Assembly: GCA_027924645.1 (NCBI GenBank)
Contig: BSBN01001017.1
Span: 5,420,501-5,484,500, forward strand
Source: Cunninghamia lanceolata
Taxonomy: Eukaryota; Streptophyta; Pinopsida; Cupressales; Cupressaceae
Reading direction: 5' to 3'
Length of the DNA stretch: 64,000 nt
Shown here: positions 24,311-35,337 of the stretch, piece after piece
Numbering within the stretch: the stretch's first letter is position 1
Layout of the letters: each line of letters begins with the position of its first letter
The notes under the pieces: generated by a model
The model's input: the letters and a program-made list of their open reading frames with translations, nothing else
What the model was told of the DNA's origin: nothing
The model's database searches: none
Made by a program: the position numbers and the translations under genes

Positions 24311-24774
24311 AAAATATATGAAGCTGTTTGACGGGTAAATATCCCTATCACGTAAGATTGACGTCCGGAGCTCCGGACCAAATGATTATCGGGTGATAAA
24401 ATTGGATCGGGGTGATCTTACATAAGATAACTGATGTTAAGAAATATGACCCCCCCTTAGAATATCAGGTTTGACCAGGACTTTGACTTGTCATAACTTT
24501 CGTTCCCTAAGGAATATCAGGGTGATCCAAAAGGCAAACCTGCATGAAATTTTATACTCTTTCCAACCATGAGGTTATTGATATGAAATATTAACTTTGA
24601 CTAACTGACCTCATCATGGCGACTTACCCAGCTCCCTTATGCAACGTCACCTGCATGACTTACTTTTACTAGACCGCAGAAAAGTAGACAAACCAAGAAC
24701 AAGCACAACAGAAAGTTGGGTCCCTGTTTTGTCAATTCAAAATGGGGTGTGTTCTGTAACCACACAACAGTTTG

Positions 24775-25879
24775 TTGATACGTAAGAAATACTCAGGTCA
24801 TCTCGGTTCAATTATACCTAGATGCTTGTATTAACTTGGTAAATCAAAATCCATGTAAGCAATACTCAGGTCATCTCAGTTCAATTATACCTAGATGCTT
24901 GTATTTTCTTACAACATTTGGAAAAAGCACCCAAAAAAATAGCCCAATGATGAAATAAGCACTTCAAAATACTTGCAATCCCAAGATGACAATATCCATA
25001 TCCATAACATATCCGATTGCATTCCATAGCCATATCCATAATGTATCCAATTGCATCTCATATCTGTATCCATATCCAATTGCATTTTGCATACTATCCA
25101 TGCACTAAAAATTCTATGCAAAGTAAAAGCTTGTGAGTCCTTCAGTTGAGTCATTCTTCTATCAATCAAATTTCTATCTGTCATTATATCTCTCATCAAC
25201 AGTTCTAGCTGTCAGTCTAGGCCATTGTCCAAATGCAAGTCTATCCTTAATGCATACCAATCAAGTCAAGTTAATCTTGTCAAATGATCTGATCACAATC
25301 AGTGGTCTTGATCCTTGTCTGGTTGTAAACCAACTCAATCAGTCATAATTATCAGTAGGAGATACATTTCCCATGCCTATCATGTTGCTCTAGGGACCTA
25401 TCATTCCCCGCCATGACAACACTATCTTTCGTGTTGCTCTAGGGATCTATCATTCCCTGCCATGACAACACTATCTTTCATGTTGCTCTAGGGATCTATT
25501 TTTCCCCGCCATGACAAAACTATCATTAGTCAATATCGATTAATCATTGGTCTACTCCTTGACAGGTGCAATACCTTGTTTGTTCTTGTATCATTTGTGC
25601 ATACTTGCTTACTTGCTTGTGTGTGTTGTCATTTTATCTTGCATCGCGTATCATTCAACTCTTTCTTCAACGATTTTCTTCAAAACTAACCTATTTTTCA
25701 CCTTGTTCATCGTTAGATTGTCCGTATCATGCCCTTGAACCTTCTTCCCATCCAATCTCCTGAGGGGGCATCCTGTCATCATAACTTGTACCAGGGGCAA
25801 ACTGGGACATGTATCATTATCATAAAATCTATTCTTTGAAGCAACGCTGTAAACTGCATTGCATCAAAGAGGGGAAAAA
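24775..25879 (+). mobile_element. element G, right part: non-coding region before its 3' LTR
   Basis: Continuation of G after the Gi insertion. No gene seen. Three local tandem repeats: a 73-bp unit twice (24782-24904, containing ACTCAGGTCATCTC), an array of short CATATCCATATCC-type units (about 25000-25095), and a 49-bp unit three times (25383-25527, starting TGTTGCTCTAGGG). The end leads to a purine tract and LTR. Confidence 0.6.
25866..25879 (+). promoter_or_regulatory. polypurine tract of element G
   Basis: AAAGAGGGGAAAAA stands immediately before the TG of the LTR at 25880, as expected for the plus-strand primer site of a plus-oriented element. Confidence 0.75.
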
Positions 25880-26972
25880 TGTATACACCTAAAAATGACA
25901 CGACTCTGTCTAAATAAATATTCTTAATATTTATTCTAGTCTAATTCCTCTATCAATAAATAAATAAACAAATTTATTTATTCGATTCATATTCCTCTAA
26001 ATTAATTAAATATCAAAATATTTAATTACCTCTTCTAAATACAAATTAAATAAAATCTTTTATTTAATTAAATTCTTCCAAACAAATTAAACAATTCTTA
26101 ATTATTTAATTAAGTCAAATTATTCCTCCAAATTTAAATAAATCAATCAAACTTATTTAAATTCTCTCAATCTCTAAAAATAAAATACAATCAAATATTT
26201 TGTTTATTCTTCCAAAGCATGCACAAACAATTAAACAAATCTATTTATTTAATTTGCTTTCTTATCTTCTAATTCCTCAAAAATCTTCCAAATCTTCTAA
26301 AAATAAGTCTTCTTCTTCATGCACACAAAATTAAATAATTTATTATTTAATTTCTCTCAAATCATGCAAAAGCAAATCTCAAGTTGAGTTAATTGACTCA
26401 ATCAACCTTGTTTTTATCAATAACTCTTAAATTAGAAAAAAGCTTTCTAATATATGAAATCAAATCTTATCTTTAATAAAAGAAAGCAATTAACTCAAAC
26501 AAAACAACTTTTGTGTGACATTTGTCTTCTTTCTATTTGTGCACACTCTCTCAAGGTTTCTCAACCATTGATCTTCTCTCTCTCAAGTCTATAAATTGAA
26601 CCCTATTCCTCTATTTCATTCATCCAAGCTTTTAGTATCGTTACTCTGCAGGAATTACAGTGCACCTTTGGCACCCAAGTCATTCCATTTGCTTGCGATC
26701 AACTTGTTACCATACCATCACCATTTTTGTGAAGCTCCTCTTCATTGCAATAAACTATCATAGCCATTCCCATTTGACATCTTGGAATAGCAAGGAAGTG
26801 TACCTTCTGAGGGCCATATTCATAGACAAGGTCATTTGCGATAGGCAATCAATGGAAGCCATGAAGTGAAGAGGTTTGCAAAGGTTTGAAGTTCTTTGTT
26901 TGATTGATTTCTTTGTTTCTTATTTCATTGAGTTATTGGATATTGTTGATATGCATTGATTATTCATTTACA
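25880..26972 (+). repeat. 3' LTR of element G, about 1.09 kb
   Basis: Starts TGTATACACCTAAAAATG after the polypurine tract and ends TTTACA at 26972, where the unrelated fragment H begins. U3 (25905-26370) is a run of inverted AT-rich repeats (AATTAAATAT...ATATTTAATT and similar). A TATA box CTATAAATTG lies at 26589-26598, and a polyadenylation-like AATAAA near 26754. It belongs to the same LTR type as the solo LTR at 43812-44584 (shared start TGTA-ACAC-TAAAAAT and the same AT palindromes). Confidence 0.75.
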
Positions 26973-27557
26973 CCAATTTTCCCTTAACAGTGGGAAAACC
27001 TTTTACCCTGCTGAGTAGGGTTATGATATCACCTACCTCATCGATAAACTCACTCCTGAAGATGTTCTTAGGACATATTGAAATGGTAGGCCTAGGAATC
27101 TTGAGCCACCGAGTGTTGATGATTCTCTTGCACTTTTCTATATGAGTTTCATAATGCTTTTGTGCATCTTCGATTGTGAGATTGGCATAATCACCAATAT
27201 CTGGACACATGAAGACTATGTCAAAGAAATATGCATCCATCTTTATAATAACTTTACCATCTACATCTGATATGCTTCTGGTGTCTTTGTGTCAAATTTT
27301 CCCGCCATCGCCAATATGAAATCCAGATTCTGTGCAGACATGGGAAAGGTGGAAACCATATGGCTATCACTGCTGAGAATGCATTGTATGTGTGTCAGCA
27401 TCAGTTGCTGAGTTATCCTCTCTAAGGACTTAGACATATCCACATGCCCAATCTTTGTATCTTTGATGTCATCAATATTTGATTCCACAAATGTCATTGG
27501 GACAACACCTTGATATTTATACTTCATGTTTTTCTTCTTTGGAGAAGGATCAGACAT
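26973..27557 (-). pseudogene. fragment H: N-terminal part of a reading frame related to the Gi LTR frame
   Basis: Two open stretches on the minus strand (27557-27261 and 27240-26968) are joined by a frameshift near 27258. The first starts MSDPSPKKKNMKYKYQGVVP. The second contains EDAQKHYETHIEKCKRII and IDEVGDIITLLSRVKGFPT. These match, in order and spacing, segments of the Gi LTR frame (INNKKTARKRIYQW, then DDEYYMIALLSKVTGQPT), so I call it a divergent relative. It is cut at its C-terminal side by the LTR of element G at 26972. Function unknown. I rate the relation moderate because it rests on eye alignment. Confidence 0.5.
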
Positions 27558-27842
27558 CTGGCAATCAACTGCAAAAAATTGATTTTTAGAAATTTTCCCA
27601 GAGTTAGAAAAATTTCATGCATTCATCCTTGTGCAGTTGCGGAAAAATTTTGCACTTCTGCACTATAAAAACCTTCATATGCAATTCAAGAAAAAATCTC
27701 CACTTAGCCATTTTATGTTATTTCCCAAGATGTAAATCAGAGTAAAATCTCCACATTGTATGTGTTTGGAAGTTCAAACAAAGGGGATGCACTTCAGAGA
27801 AATTTTTTTGATAACATTTTTAGAGTGGATCCATGCTGAATG

Positions 27843-28261
27843 TGTTGTGCGGGTTTTAAACTCCACACAACATATTCATAACAGTGTTGTGTGGAGTTTA
27901 AAACCCACACAACACATGTTATAAAGTGTTCATGTAAGAAAAGGAAAACATTGTGTTTTGGGTAGGACGTATTGTGCAGGTTTTAAACTCTGCACAATAT
28001 CGAACACTATATGTTGTGCGGAGTTTAAAACCTACACAACATCTCAGGAATGTTGAAATGTTTAAGACGAGGTTAGAGTGTTGTGTAGGCTTTAAACTTC
28101 GCACAACACCCAACAATAGGTGTTGTGTGGAGTTTAAAGCCTGCACAAAACCCCGAGGATGGGTATTGTAAGCAAAAAATGAATGTGTTGTTCAGATTTT
28201 AACTTCTGAACAACATGTGATCTTAAGATCATGTTGTTCAAAAGTTGAAATCCAAACAACA
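27843..28261. repeat. eight 30-bp palindromic units forming four hairpins
   Basis: Units at 27843-27872, 27885-27914, 27970-27999, 28012-28041, 28079-28108, 28121-28150, 28186-28215 and 28232-28261. Each begins TGTTGTG or close to it, has a central TTTAAA-like core (TTAA or TTGAAA in the last pair), and ends CACAACA or close to it. Units alternate in orientation, so each neighbouring pair can fold into a near-perfect 30-bp stem with a loop of about 12-16 bases. The array lies 290-700 bases upstream of the H start codon on the minus strand, like the U3 array of Gi. The TGTTGTGTGG ends also match the terminus of the Gi LTR. Confidence 0.75.
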
Positions 28262-29000
28262 TGTTCATATAGGATATGCCACAAGCATAAAAGAAAACAA
28301 AACACAAAGAGGAAACTAGGGCATGATGAAAATGACAAGGAGAACAAAACTTGAAAGATACGAAAACAAAAACAAAATTTTGTTTATAGATTAAAACATT
28401 AGGGTTTCTAAAGAAAGAAACACAAGCTTGTAAGCGACGAAAAACACAGAAAGATGAAGAACAATAACATACCCAAAAATCATTTTGAGCTGGAAAACCA
28501 AGGAAAATGTTGGCTCGATCACACAACAGTGATGGAAAATCCAACATGCATAGGGCACAGCGATAAAGAAGATGACACAATAGAGAAAAAAATGAAGAAA
28601 TAACCCCTAAATCAAAAGAAATAAGGAGATAAAATATTTTCAAAAATCTACATTAATGGCCATAAAGAGCCATACACGCCACAATAGGAGTCTAGTTACG
28701 AAGATTTTCTTCACAACTACATGACATATGTATTTGCAGATAAAATCTCTGCAATTACACATCTCATGCAACTACGCATTTTTTTAGTACTTTTACATGA
28801 AACTCAAAAAAAAGACTAACACTGAAATGCAAACATTCACAAAAAAACTAAAAACGAACAATGCCTCAAATCGATGAGATTCTTCGAGAGGTTGAACCAT
28901 GCCCGAGATGACCTAGAATTATCTCGATTTGCATGCTTAGAGGATGTGGGATATGAAATGAACAAGTTTTGTATGGGTTATCCCATGAATTGAGAAAGTT
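28262..29000. other. intergenic remnant, nothing recognised
   Basis: AT-rich sequence with no supportable gene. A long minus-strand open frame (28643-28134) is Phe/Cys-rich, overlaps the palindrome array and shows no domain; I treat it as chance. The left boundary of the next element (F) is somewhere in or just after this stretch. Confidence 0.4.
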
Positions 29001-31212
29001 AAATTTGAGGATAACACACTGCTATGTTTCTCTAGTGCTGACATGCTTGATCTATATTGATTTATATCTAAGATGTCATGCATAGAATATTGCTACATCC
29101 ATCCAAGACTAAATTGCTTTAAGAATCTGTGTCAGTAACTAAGGCCGGGTTACCAAGATTCATCTGTGTTTATGACCATCAGTCTATGATTGTTCTTAAG
29201 ATCACATGATAGAGAAATAGCAGTGTGCTTAAGTTGATAAGATTAGATCATCTCTTCATGTTAATACTAGTAGCATATGATATTTTAGTAATCTTTCTAT
29301 GCAGGTTGAAAGGCCAACAAGATTCTATTATGTGGTGTCTATTAAGTAGAGCTCATACAAGATGAAAGGCTATAGTTATCTGGTGAAGAATATACCAATA
29401 TGGGTGAATACTTTACCAAGTTGATAATCTTCAGAACTCTGTATAGGGTATAACCAAGTTTATACTAGGGTTTTTGTTACATGGCCGAGGTAAAGCCAAT
29501 ATAAGACTAAGGTAGAATGGAGTATCCATCAGTTAAAACAACTCATTCTAATGCCATATCTCTAAAATTAGATAAGAGATCTTTTGAGTTTTTTGTATCC
29601 CAAGATTGGAGTTACTAAGAGTCAGATAACAAAGCTATATATATATATATTAAAGACTCACATGTATAGCTCTATTAATTCCAAATAGATTGTTCTGTGT
29701 TAAGCTATTCTTTTATTCCAAGATATCTAGAAGATAATGGCATCTTTGGAATCACATAAGATTAGTGTTGTAGTATCTCTTTAGTTTAAATTTATGATAA
29801 GTGTTATCATTCTTTTCTAACGAAGAGATTTTATGGAAACAAATCTACTCCTTTTGAGTTGAAAGATTCAAGAAGTCCATTAGGTCAATAATACTGATGT
29901 AGACTTAAACTTATCAAAGTGAAAGATTGAATAAGTTTAGAGTATAGCTAGGAAGCTGATAGTATTCTTAGGAAGAGGATAAATCTCGAATGAGATGTCT
30001 ATTCAAAGTACTTAATATGTAAATATTATAATGTTTAAGAGGTCAAGAGTAGACCAGTGGATATTTTTATAATTTATTATTTGGAGATTGTTAACTTTCC
30101 AACGTTCTGGGTTAGAGGAATTTAAACCCTAGAACCAACTCAGATGAGTTTGGAGATCATAGAATCTCTTAAGTTTGATTGTAACACTATATTATTCTAT
30201 TGTATTGTATGGTCGACAGATAAGGTCGAGAAACCACAAAATAAGATATTATTATTAAGAGTATGAGAAGCTCTTTGATGAAATTTAATGTTTTCTTGTT
30301 AGAGTTGAAACAAAACTTATAGTTCATAGAATGCTTAAATCTTGAGTTTTGAATAGCATGATAGGAAGTCATAGACTCTTAGGGTTGCAAGAATGCAACT
30401 AAGAACTCATTGAAGAGTTATACCTTCTAAACTTATACTTTGTATAAATGGATAACCTAGAGTACAAGGTTAATTTCTAAGTTAGATTGACTAGGAGTAA
30501 AGTCTAGACATTATAAGTCTAGTGTTTTTAGCTTAATAAGCCACACTCTAGGATGAGATAGTTCACAAGTTGATTTAGAGGTGTGTGAACATACGACCGT
30601 GTTGATTGCAAAATTCTATTTATATAGAAACTTTGGCCAAAGTGATGCATTTGTCTTTGCATGCATTAGTTAGTTCACAAGTGTCCAGATGACGTAACCC
30701 ATCAGGATGATCATACTTAGCTAGAAGATAGTCTAGAGTTGTATGGTCAAATGTGTTACATAGGGCTTAGATGACATAACTTGTTGGTTCCATTTTTCTA
30801 TACTCTCCGTGAAGGGTAGGGCCACTTATAGGAAGGAAGGTGTGCGGGGGATCATCGGTCTGTGGTTGCAGGTAAAGCACTCGGATGATGCTCTCCCTTT
30901 GCAGTAGAAGAATCACCAAGACTTGAGTGACAAATGTCAACATTCTAAATGCAATATTCTTTTGTATTGATGTAAAATTATTCTCATTGCAAAGTGCAAA
31001 TTATGTATTGTAATGAAGTGAAATGATTTTCACTATAATTCTATCTTTGAATATGTCATAATTTCAAGGTTGAAAATATTTAGAAAATATATGCTTTTAT
31101 TTATTTGTAGTCATGCAAATGATATTAAAAAAAAAATCTATTGTTTACCTTGTTTATTTACTTTCTTGTAAATTCTTGAGTTAAAACGAGCAATATGAGA
31201 AGGCATGTTAAA
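29001..31212 (+). repeat. probable 5' LTR of gypsy element F (left boundary unresolved)
   Basis: Inferred from the primer site at 31215 and the gag start at 31919. A TATA-like TCTATTTATATAG is at about 30615-30627, a pyrimidine-rich segment ending TTTGCAG lies near 30896, and an AT microsatellite sits at 29638-29650. I could not find a clear TG start, and the right end (TGTTAAATA) is not canonical. The partner LTR is outside the window. No gene seen in this stretch. Confidence 0.35.
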
Positions 31213-31214
31213 TA

Positions 31215-31226
31215 TGGTATCAGATC
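31215..31226 (+). promoter_or_regulatory. primer-binding site of F
   Basis: TGGTATCAGATC matches the initiator-methionine tRNA primer motif TGGTATCAGAGC at 11 of 12 positions and lies 0.7 kb before gag. Confidence 0.65.
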
Positions 31227-31918
31227 TAATCAGATTCAACACATGGACCTCGGTGCTCGCTATGTGAAAACTTGTCAACATTAAGCAAATAGCTAATGTT
31301 TGAAATTGGTTTATGTCAGAATGACGTGGAGAAGAACCAAAAAAACCACCTGAAAGTCTATTCCCTAGCATTTGCCTAAGTTAGTAGTTAAGAAAGTACT
31401 TATTGAGGAGGTTGAACTCAAGGAGCATATTGAATATGCTGAGGGTACATGGCTGGAGGATTTAGGGACTTTGGCTGACACTCTTAAGCCTATAGGTTTA
31501 GAAAGGAAGCAACATATAAAACTAGCCAAAAATAGCTAAACCAAGTAAACCTTCTACAAGACGTGACATGCCATTTGGGTGTGGTTGTAATGCTCCTACT
31601 ATAGGAAGAGAGGTATTGGAAGAGTACCTGCATGTACATCCACCCTCTAAGTTTGTTTTATTAGATTCTGATGGTGAAGAGGAACTTGAGGAATATCCCT
31701 TAACTGACAGTGGCATGTAGTCTTGTCGAGTTAATTATCTAAATAAGGATGTATTTATACCTATAATAAACTATAATAAAGATGAGATTGATTGCCATTT
31801 TCTTTTTTGGTGAATGGATTTATTGTTGAAAATTTGAATTTTGAATTATTGAGATGCATTATTCTAAATTCTAATTTATAATATGATACAAATATTAGGT
31901 GTGATATAGAGTGTCATC

Positions 31919-33065
31919 ATGGTTCAAACTTGAACAACTCTTGAAGATAGTCAAGGAGAGTCTAATGCCTCTGAAAACCCTATGGCTAAGTTGGATCAGA
32001 TATTGACCATGTTGAATGAAAGCAAGGAAAGGATTGGAAACCTAGAACAGGAGGTTAGGGGTCATGGTAAATTTGAAGCAGGACATGAGGATTCACATCA
32101 AGGAGATGGTGAATATGTCCATGAAACCAATATTCATAGAAAACAAAGAAAGAATGTTGATAAGACTAAGTCACAGGAAGAGAAGAAAAGTAGAATTGCC
32201 TTTGAATTGTCTCAGGATATGAAGAAAGTCACGCCACCTCATTCAATGGAACATAAAGTAGTGATGCTATAGAAGCTTGGTTAACAGAGATGGAAAAATA
32301 TTTCGAGATTCAAAATTACTCCGAGATAACCAAGGCAATTTGGGGTGCTTTTTAGCTAGTAGGAGAAGCATCCATGTAGTGGATAAATAAGAAAATGGAA
32401 CTAGGGTTAAGTTCTTTAAGATTAACCTAGGATCAATTTGTGGTTTTATTTCTCCAAAGGTGGTTGTCGTAGCTTTTCTTTGATCAAAAGCTAATAGATT
32501 TTTAGAATCTGAGACAAGGAGATATGTCAGTGGTTGAATATTGGAAAAAATTCACCTAACTCCTGAAGTATGTGCCTCAATATCAGAAAGATGAAAGGTT
32601 CAAGATTAGGAAATTTATCATGGGTTTGAATGCCTAGATAGGTGGAGAAGTGGATGTTCATGGCCCTTCTACTATGGACCAAGTGTTAGAGAAGGCAATT
32701 AAGCAAGAGCAAAATTGAAGTCAATTTCTACTTATCGTGAGAAGAATCACAAGAGGTTTAATAAGACATCAACTTCTCAGCCTTTCAAGAAAAGGAATGG
32801 AAAACCTAATGGGTCTAGGAAAAGAAATAAGGATTACAGAAATAATAAGAATGGACCTAGGAATGAGAAGAAGAACAATACCAATGATTGACAAAATGAT
32901 AATAATTCAGGTAAACTTGTTGAGAAGTGAGGACCTCTTGGAGGATGTTTTACCTGTGGTGGTGATCATTATACAAATCAATGCCCAACTAAGAATTAGG
33001 GAGTTCAACAACATGGTAATGCTTTACCTACACTACAAGAAGCTTTTCAATAGAGGATTCATGTG
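31919..33065 (+). pseudogene. gag of F, decayed
   Basis: The likely start is ATG 31919 (MVQT, then a TGA in place of an Arg codon). The region reads MAKLDQILTMLNESKERIG (from 31982), then a frameshift near 32265. A Retrotrans_gag-like domain follows with EAWLTEMEKYFEIQNYSE (about 32275) and DMSVVEYWKKFT (about 32523). It ends in a CCHC-type knuckle, CFTCGGDHYTNQC, at about 32948-32986. At least five TAG/TAA codons stand at Gln or Trp positions between 32350 and 32640. Structural protein of the particle. Confidence 0.75.
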
Positions 33066-33596
33066 ATGTTGGATAATCACCAGACAGAGACCAGATTACT
33101 CCCATTGAGACATCAGGTACTTTGTTTGGAGTTCCTATTTCTATTTTGATTGATACTGGTGCAACTGAAAGTTTTATTTCAGCAAGATTATTAAGTAAAT
33201 TTCCTAGAAGAGCTAGCTACATGGCTAAACCCTAGTCAGTTAAATATGCTAACCAGATAAAAGCTCAGGTAGAGCAATGTCTATTTGAAGCCAAGATTAA
33301 ACTTCCTAGTTTTTTTGACTGAGGTGAATTTGTTCGTAGCCCTCCTAGGTTCCTATGATGTAATCTAAAGACTAAATTGGCTGTGGAGGCATAGAGCTAA
33401 TGTAGACTATTTTTCAAAAATAGTGGAGTGTTTAGACTATGTAGGAAACAAAGTATTTTTGCAAGGCACTCAAAGAGAGGTTAAAATCAGACCAATCTCT
33501 GCAATGCAACTAAAGAGGGCTAGGCGAAAAGGTTGTCAACTTTGTGCAGTGAGAATGCATCAAGTAGAAAAAGATCCTTCTAATCAAAGTGAATCT
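33066..33596 (+). pseudogene. protease region of F
   Basis: The sequence ISILIDTGATESFIS (about 33140-33184) is the aspartic protease active site (DTGA). The rest to 33596 is frame-broken gypsy protease/RT linker; an open piece at 33423-33719 contains residues typical of the segment before RT. Confidence 0.65.
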
Positions 33597-34498
33597 TTAG
33601 AGTTCAATATTCCTTTCTTAGATATTTTCAAGATGTTTTTTTGGAAGAAGAGAGCTTTTGATTTCTCAATTGATATAATACCTAGATTAGAATTGATTTC
33701 AAAGGTCCTTACCGTATGACTACTACAAAATTGATGGAATTGAATGCCCAACTACAGGATTTGTTGGCTAAAGGATTGATTAGACCCAGTGTCTCTCCTT
33801 GGGGAGCCCCAGTAATCTTTGTCAAAAAGAAAGATGGAACCTTGCATCCATGTATAGACTATCTTATTCTTAACAAAGCAATGATAAAGAATAAGTATCC
33901 TCTACCTCATATTGATGACCTTTTGATCAAATGCGAGGTTCAACAATGTTTTCCAAGATTGATTTGTGATGATCTGGATACCATCAGCTGAGACTAAAGG
34001 ATAAGGACATTCATAAGACAACTTTCATAACTAGATATGGGCATTATGAGTTCACAGTTTTACCTTTTGGACTTATAAATGCCCCTGCTGCATTCATGAA
34101 TTTGATGAGCAATATTTTCCAAGATTGCTTAGATAAATTTGTTCTAGTGTTTCTAGATGACATTCTTATTTACTCTAAGTATGAGGAAGAGCACTTGCAA
34201 GATTTGTGGGTAGTTTTACAGTGGCTAAGAGAATATAAATTGTTTGGGAAGCTTTCTAAGTGTACTTTCGTTTAGAAAGAAATATAGTACTGAGGGTATA
34301 TTATTTTAGCTAAAGGAATACCTATAGACCCAACAAAGATAAAAGATATACATGAGTGGCCCGTGCCAAAGAATGTGCATGAAGTGTGCAGTTTCATGGG
34401 GTTAGCATGATATTACAGGAAGTTCATTTTGAACTTTTCTAAGATTGCAAACCCAATCACTTCAGTTTAGTGAAAAGGAAATTTTGACTAGTCAACTG
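33597..34498 (+). pseudogene. reverse transcriptase of F, truncated
   Basis: RT blocks appear in order in shifting frames: [20 protein letters not shown] (about 33758), [26 protein letters not shown] (about 33890), [19 protein letters not shown] (about 34040) and the catalytic [10 protein letters not shown] (about 34147-34176). It ends abruptly at 34498 with the insertion of element C. A frameshift lies near 33950 and further stops follow. Confidence 0.8.
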
Positions 34499-35337
34499 TG
34501 TTAGACACACCAAGATACTGAGAGAGGGGGTGAATCAATATCTAAACAAACTTCAAATCCTCTAAAGCAGATTAAAACTTAAGCATTACAACATCAACAT
34601 AAACATGAAAGATCAACATAATGCACATCAATACATAACACCAGATATACGTGGAAAACCCAAGAAGGAAAAAAACATGGTGAGGATTAACTAACAATAT
34701 ATGAACCTCAAAATTACAACTTTGTTTTAGGGCTTCTGCCCAAGGAAGCTATTACTCCCTGTTGACTTTGCTTTAGGGCTACAACCCACGGAAGTTACTA
34801 CTCTCTACTAACTTTGTTTTAGGGCTACAACCCAAGGCAACTACTACTCCCTGCAAAAAGGTTTTAGGGTCACTCCCAAGGAAGCTAACACTCCTTGCAA
34901 ACTTTGTTTTAGGGCTACAACCCAAGGAAGCAATTACGCCCTAAACTGAGAATGAACTCAGTAAAGATTACATCATGACAATCCTTTTACTGTCTGAAAA
35001 TGAAAATGAAGCTTACACATTTGATGATTGCAATTCTACCTCTTCACACTTCTTTTGATGATTTGATTGGTTAGGCACACTCTTCACTTCCCTCCTATCA
35101 CAAAACTATCTTCAAGATGAATCAGGACAGACTTTGTTACTTATGCTCTTTCTCCTTCAGTCACACATCATAATGCATATAATATTCATATTCTACTCTT
35201 CACTTTCTCATATTCACAATCATACTTCACCTAGACCAACTAGGTTTACAATATATACATGATATTACATTGATTACTTTGCAAGTCATCCAATACAACA
35301 AGAATAGTACAATTTACAAGTCGGCCAGAGATGACAC
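34499..35337 (-). repeat. 3' LTR of copia C, outer part
   Basis: Starts TGTTAGACACACCAAG. Near its end it has the shared hairpin (34513-34543). A unit of about 46 bp, ACTTTGTTTTAGGGCTACAA, is repeated about five times at 34719-34941. The LTR is interrupted after 35337 by TRG and resumes at 42396. No open frame of note. Confidence 0.8.
34513..34543 (-). promoter_or_regulatory. hairpin near the U5 end of LTR C
   Basis: AGATACTGA at 34513-34521 pairs with TCAATATCT at 34535-34543 (8 of 9 pairs) around a 13-base G-rich loop. It is the counterpart of hairpins in LTRs A, B and E. Confidence 0.6.

Larger units (their letters stand above)
2754..24769 (-). mobile_element. giant Ty3/gypsy retrotransposon Gi, structurally complete, 22.0 kb
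   Basis: Two long direct repeats (2754-9593 and 17934-24769) begin TGTTGATCATGATG and end CACACAACA on the plus strand, so each LTR has TGTTG/CAACA ends. A 5-bp duplication with one mismatch (CTTTG/GTTTG) flanks the whole. Between them, on the minus strand, lie gag, protease, an extra RNase H, RT, RNase H and integrase. The LTRs are collinear (start offset 15,180, end offset 15,176), which excludes a chance pair of unrelated insertions. Many stops make this copy non-functional. Unusual points are the 6.84 kb LTRs, the reading frame inside them, and the RNase H upstream of RT. Confidence 0.93.
17934..24769 (-). repeat. 5' LTR of Gi, 6,836 bp
   Basis: Partner of 2754-9593 with the same ends and the same internal layout: palindromic array at 23878-24310, bZIP palindrome at 24201-24212, ATG at 23295, decayed reading frame to about 18840, and a non-coding tail to 17934. 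Small private changes include loss of 13 bases near 22265, and a 24-base tandem duplication near 19105-19150 within the coding region. Confidence 0.93.
31213..34498 (+). mobile_element. Ty3/gypsy element F, internal region (gag, PR, RT), truncated by element C
   Basis: A plus-strand gypsy interior starts at an iMet-type primer site, runs through gag, a zinc knuckle, protease and RT, and is cut inside the pol region at 34498, where copia element C begins (target bases AACTG at 34494-34498). RNase H and integrase must lie beyond the window. Stops and frameshifts are frequent, many of them TAG where Gln is expected. Confidence 0.8.

Noticed and set aside
24895..25350. Short frames around 24909-25348
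   Set aside because: Translation of simple ATATCC-type repeats, no support as genes.
25383..25527. Three 49-bp repeats resembling a CRISPR array
   Set aside because: Direct tandem copies with no unique spacers, in eukaryotic retroelement DNA.
28134..28643. 169-codon open frame on the minus strand
   Set aside because: Phe/Cys-rich, overlaps the palindrome array, no domain, no sign of start context; chance frame.
30780..30920. Possible protein-coding exon near GTGCGGGGGATCATCGG
   Set aside because: Frames are short and the position fits the R/U5 part of LTR F.
29001..31212. Exact LTR boundary of element F
   Set aside because: No canonical TG start or target duplication found and the partner LTR is outside the window, so only an approximate extent is given.
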